Assembly (NCBI RefSeq): GCF_009363095.1
Contig: NZ_CP045295.1
Coordinates: 3,343,501-3,407,500 of the forward strand
DNA length: 64,000 bases
Origin: Paenibacillus cellulositrophicus
Lineage (GTDB): Bacteria; Bacillota; Bacilli; Paenibacillales; Paenibacillaceae
Direction of reading: 5' to 3'
Part shown: positions 63,013 to 64,000 of the stretch, in pieces
How positions within the stretch are numbered: the stretch's first letter is position 1
How the letters are laid out: the number at the start of each line of letters is the position of its first letter
Notes under the pieces: model-generated
Told to the model about the DNA's origin: nothing
Databases searched by the model: none
What the model saw: the letters and a program-made list of their open reading frames with translations, nothing else
Made by a program: the position numbers and the translations under genes

Positions 63013-64000
63013 ATGACTTCAAAGCAGGGGTTGAAAATAGCAGTAATCGGCGGGGGCTCCTCGTATACGCCGGAGCTGGTGGAAGGGTTTATCCTGCATC
63101 ACCGCGAGCTTCCGGTCCGCGAGCTGTGGCTCGTCGATATCGAGCCAGGTCTGCGGAAGCTGAACATCGTCGGCAGCCTGGCGAAGCGGATGGTTGAGAA
63201 ATCCGGGCTGCCAATCGAAGTGCATCTGACCACCGACCGCCGCAAAGCGATCGAGGGCGCCGACTTCGTCAGCACCCAAATGCGCGTAGGCATGCTGGAT
63301 GCCCGGGGACGCGACGAATCGATTCCGCTCAAGTACGGGGTCATCGGTCAGGAAACGACCGGTCCCGGCGGCATGATGAAGGCGCTGCGGACGATCCCGG
63401 TCCTGCTCGATATTTGCCGGGATATGGAGGAGCTGGCGCCAAACGCCTGGCTGCTTAACTTTACCAATCCGGCCGGCATGGTCACGGAAGCCATCCTGAA
63501 ATATTCCAATGTCCGCAGCATCGGGTTATGCAACGCGCCCATCGGCCTGATCAAGCAAACCTCCGCCAAATACCAGGTCGCTCCTGACCGGGTCTACGCT
63601 GAGTTTGTGGGTCTGAATCATCTTCACTGGGTCACCCGCGTCGATGTCGAAGGCGAAGACAAACTCGATGAACTGCTCGCCGATACCGCCGGCTACAGCG
63701 CTTCGAATGTGCCGGCCCGCGAATGGAATCCCGAGTTCCTGCAGTCGCTGCGCGCCCTGCCTTCCTATTATTTAAAATATTTTTACATGACGGACGCGAT
63801 GCTGGAAGAGCAGCTCGAGTCCTTCCATCAGGGCATCAACCGCGCCGAGGTCGTGAAGCGGGTCGAAGAGGAGCTGTTCGAGCTGTACAGCGACCCGGAT
63901 CTGAAGGAGAAGCCGAAGCAGCTGGAACAGCGCGGCGGCGCCTTTTACTCCGAAGCCGCCGTCAACCTGATGCGATCGCTCTATAACGGCACCAATGACA
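63013..64000 (+). CDS. GH4 6-phospho-glycosidase, N-terminal part
   Basis: First 329 codons; continues past the window. LKIAVIGGGSSYTPELVEGF is the NAD-binding start of family 4 enzymes; the metal-binding Cys is in GLCNAPIGL and the His in GLNHLHW; the NPAGM motif (FTNPAGMVTEA) is also present. The family cleaves 6-phospho-beta- or alpha-glycosides through an NAD+/Mn2+ redox mechanism. The wording of the motifs is closest to 6-phospho-beta-glucosidases. Start ATG 63013 behind GGAGTGAAGG. In an ABC rather than a PTS locus, its phosphorylated substrate should come from the kinase upstream. Confidence 0.9.
   Translation, partial: MTSKQGLKIAVIGGGSSYTPELVEGFILHHRELPVRELWLVDIEPGLRKLNIVGSLAKRMVEKSGLPIEVHLTTDRRKAIEGADFVSTQMRVGMLDARGRDESIPLKYGVIGQETTGPGGMMKALRTIPVLLDICRDMEELAPNAWLLNFTNPAGMVTEAILKYSNVRSIGLCNAPIGLIKQTSAKYQVAPDRVYAEFVGLNHLHWVTRVDVEGEDKLDELLADTAGYSASNVPAREWNPEFLQSLRALPSYYLKYFYMTDAMLEEQLESFHQGINRAEVVKRVEEELFELYSDPDLKEKPKQLEQRGGAFYSEAAVNLMRSLYNGTND

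Overview
The window looks like a chromosomal segment of a Paenibacillus-type soil Firmicute. Reasons: strong AGGAGG-type ribosome binding sites, frequent TTG/GTG starts, a YesM/YesN-type two-component pair beside a sugar ABC transporter and a GH127 enzyme, CcpA-like cre sites, a purine riboswitch, and secreted stalk-domain and bacterial Ig-like proteins. Coding GC looks high (by eye near 55-60%). This is an inference from gene content; there is no rRNA or other species marker.

Layout. (1) 1-11.2 kb, minus strand: a catabolic region. From upstream to downstream it holds an FAD oxidoreductase, a GntP/citrate-like permease, a hydantoinase/oxoprolinase-type protein, an HEXXH zincin, an RpiR regulator with a terminator behind it, then two Gfo/Idh/MocA dehydrogenases, a TIM-barrel isomerase/epimerase, NagB and the start of NagA. 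(2) 11.5-12.3 kb: a lone flavin reductase-like gene. (3) 12.5-21.2 kb, minus: a response regulator and histidine kinase, a solute-binding lipoprotein, two permeases and a GH127 beta-L-arabinofuranosidase-like enzyme, which together form a sugar uptake and degradation locus. (4) 21.4-25.4 kb: two secreted proteins (FecR domain; NHL repeats plus stalk domain). (5) 25.5-27.3 kb: an FAD-dependent dehydrogenase behind a purine riboswitch whose geometry looks like an ON switch, with a PurBox-like inverted pair over its promoter. (6) 27.4-27.9 kb: a VOC protein.

(7) 27.9-46.6 kb is the most interesting part: about 19 kb of two divergent units built around a zinc-ribbon GTPase, a large GTPase-associated protein (GAP1-like), a tubulin/FtsZ-like protein carrying GGTGSG, two membrane von Willebrand A proteins, an 828-residue partner, a beta-rich small protein, and, on the other strand, a 49-residue membrane peptide, a zinc-ribbon membrane protein and a 596-residue membrane-anchored protein. 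Nothing here is a metabolic enzyme. The pieces suggest a membrane-associated, nucleotide-driven assembly. A 1.2-kb non-coding stretch with several different tandem repeats and a 16-bp inverted repeat splits the minus-strand unit.

(8) 46.8-49.4 kb: a UvrA2-type ABC ATPase behind a perfect palindrome. (9) 49.5-51.9 kb: a secreted protein of nine Big_2-like repeats. (10) 52.1-56.8 kb: a class C beta-lactamase-like hydrolase, a DsbA/FrnE oxidoreductase, a MATE exporter and a WYL regulator. (11) 57.2 kb to the end, plus strand: a second sugar locus with two permeases, a binding lipoprotein, a LacI-family regulator, a BadF-type kinase and the start of a GH4 6-phospho-glycosidase. Two LacI-like palindromes sit at its promoter. 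Neither ABC locus has its own ATPase, as is usual where a shared MsmX-type ATPase serves many importers.
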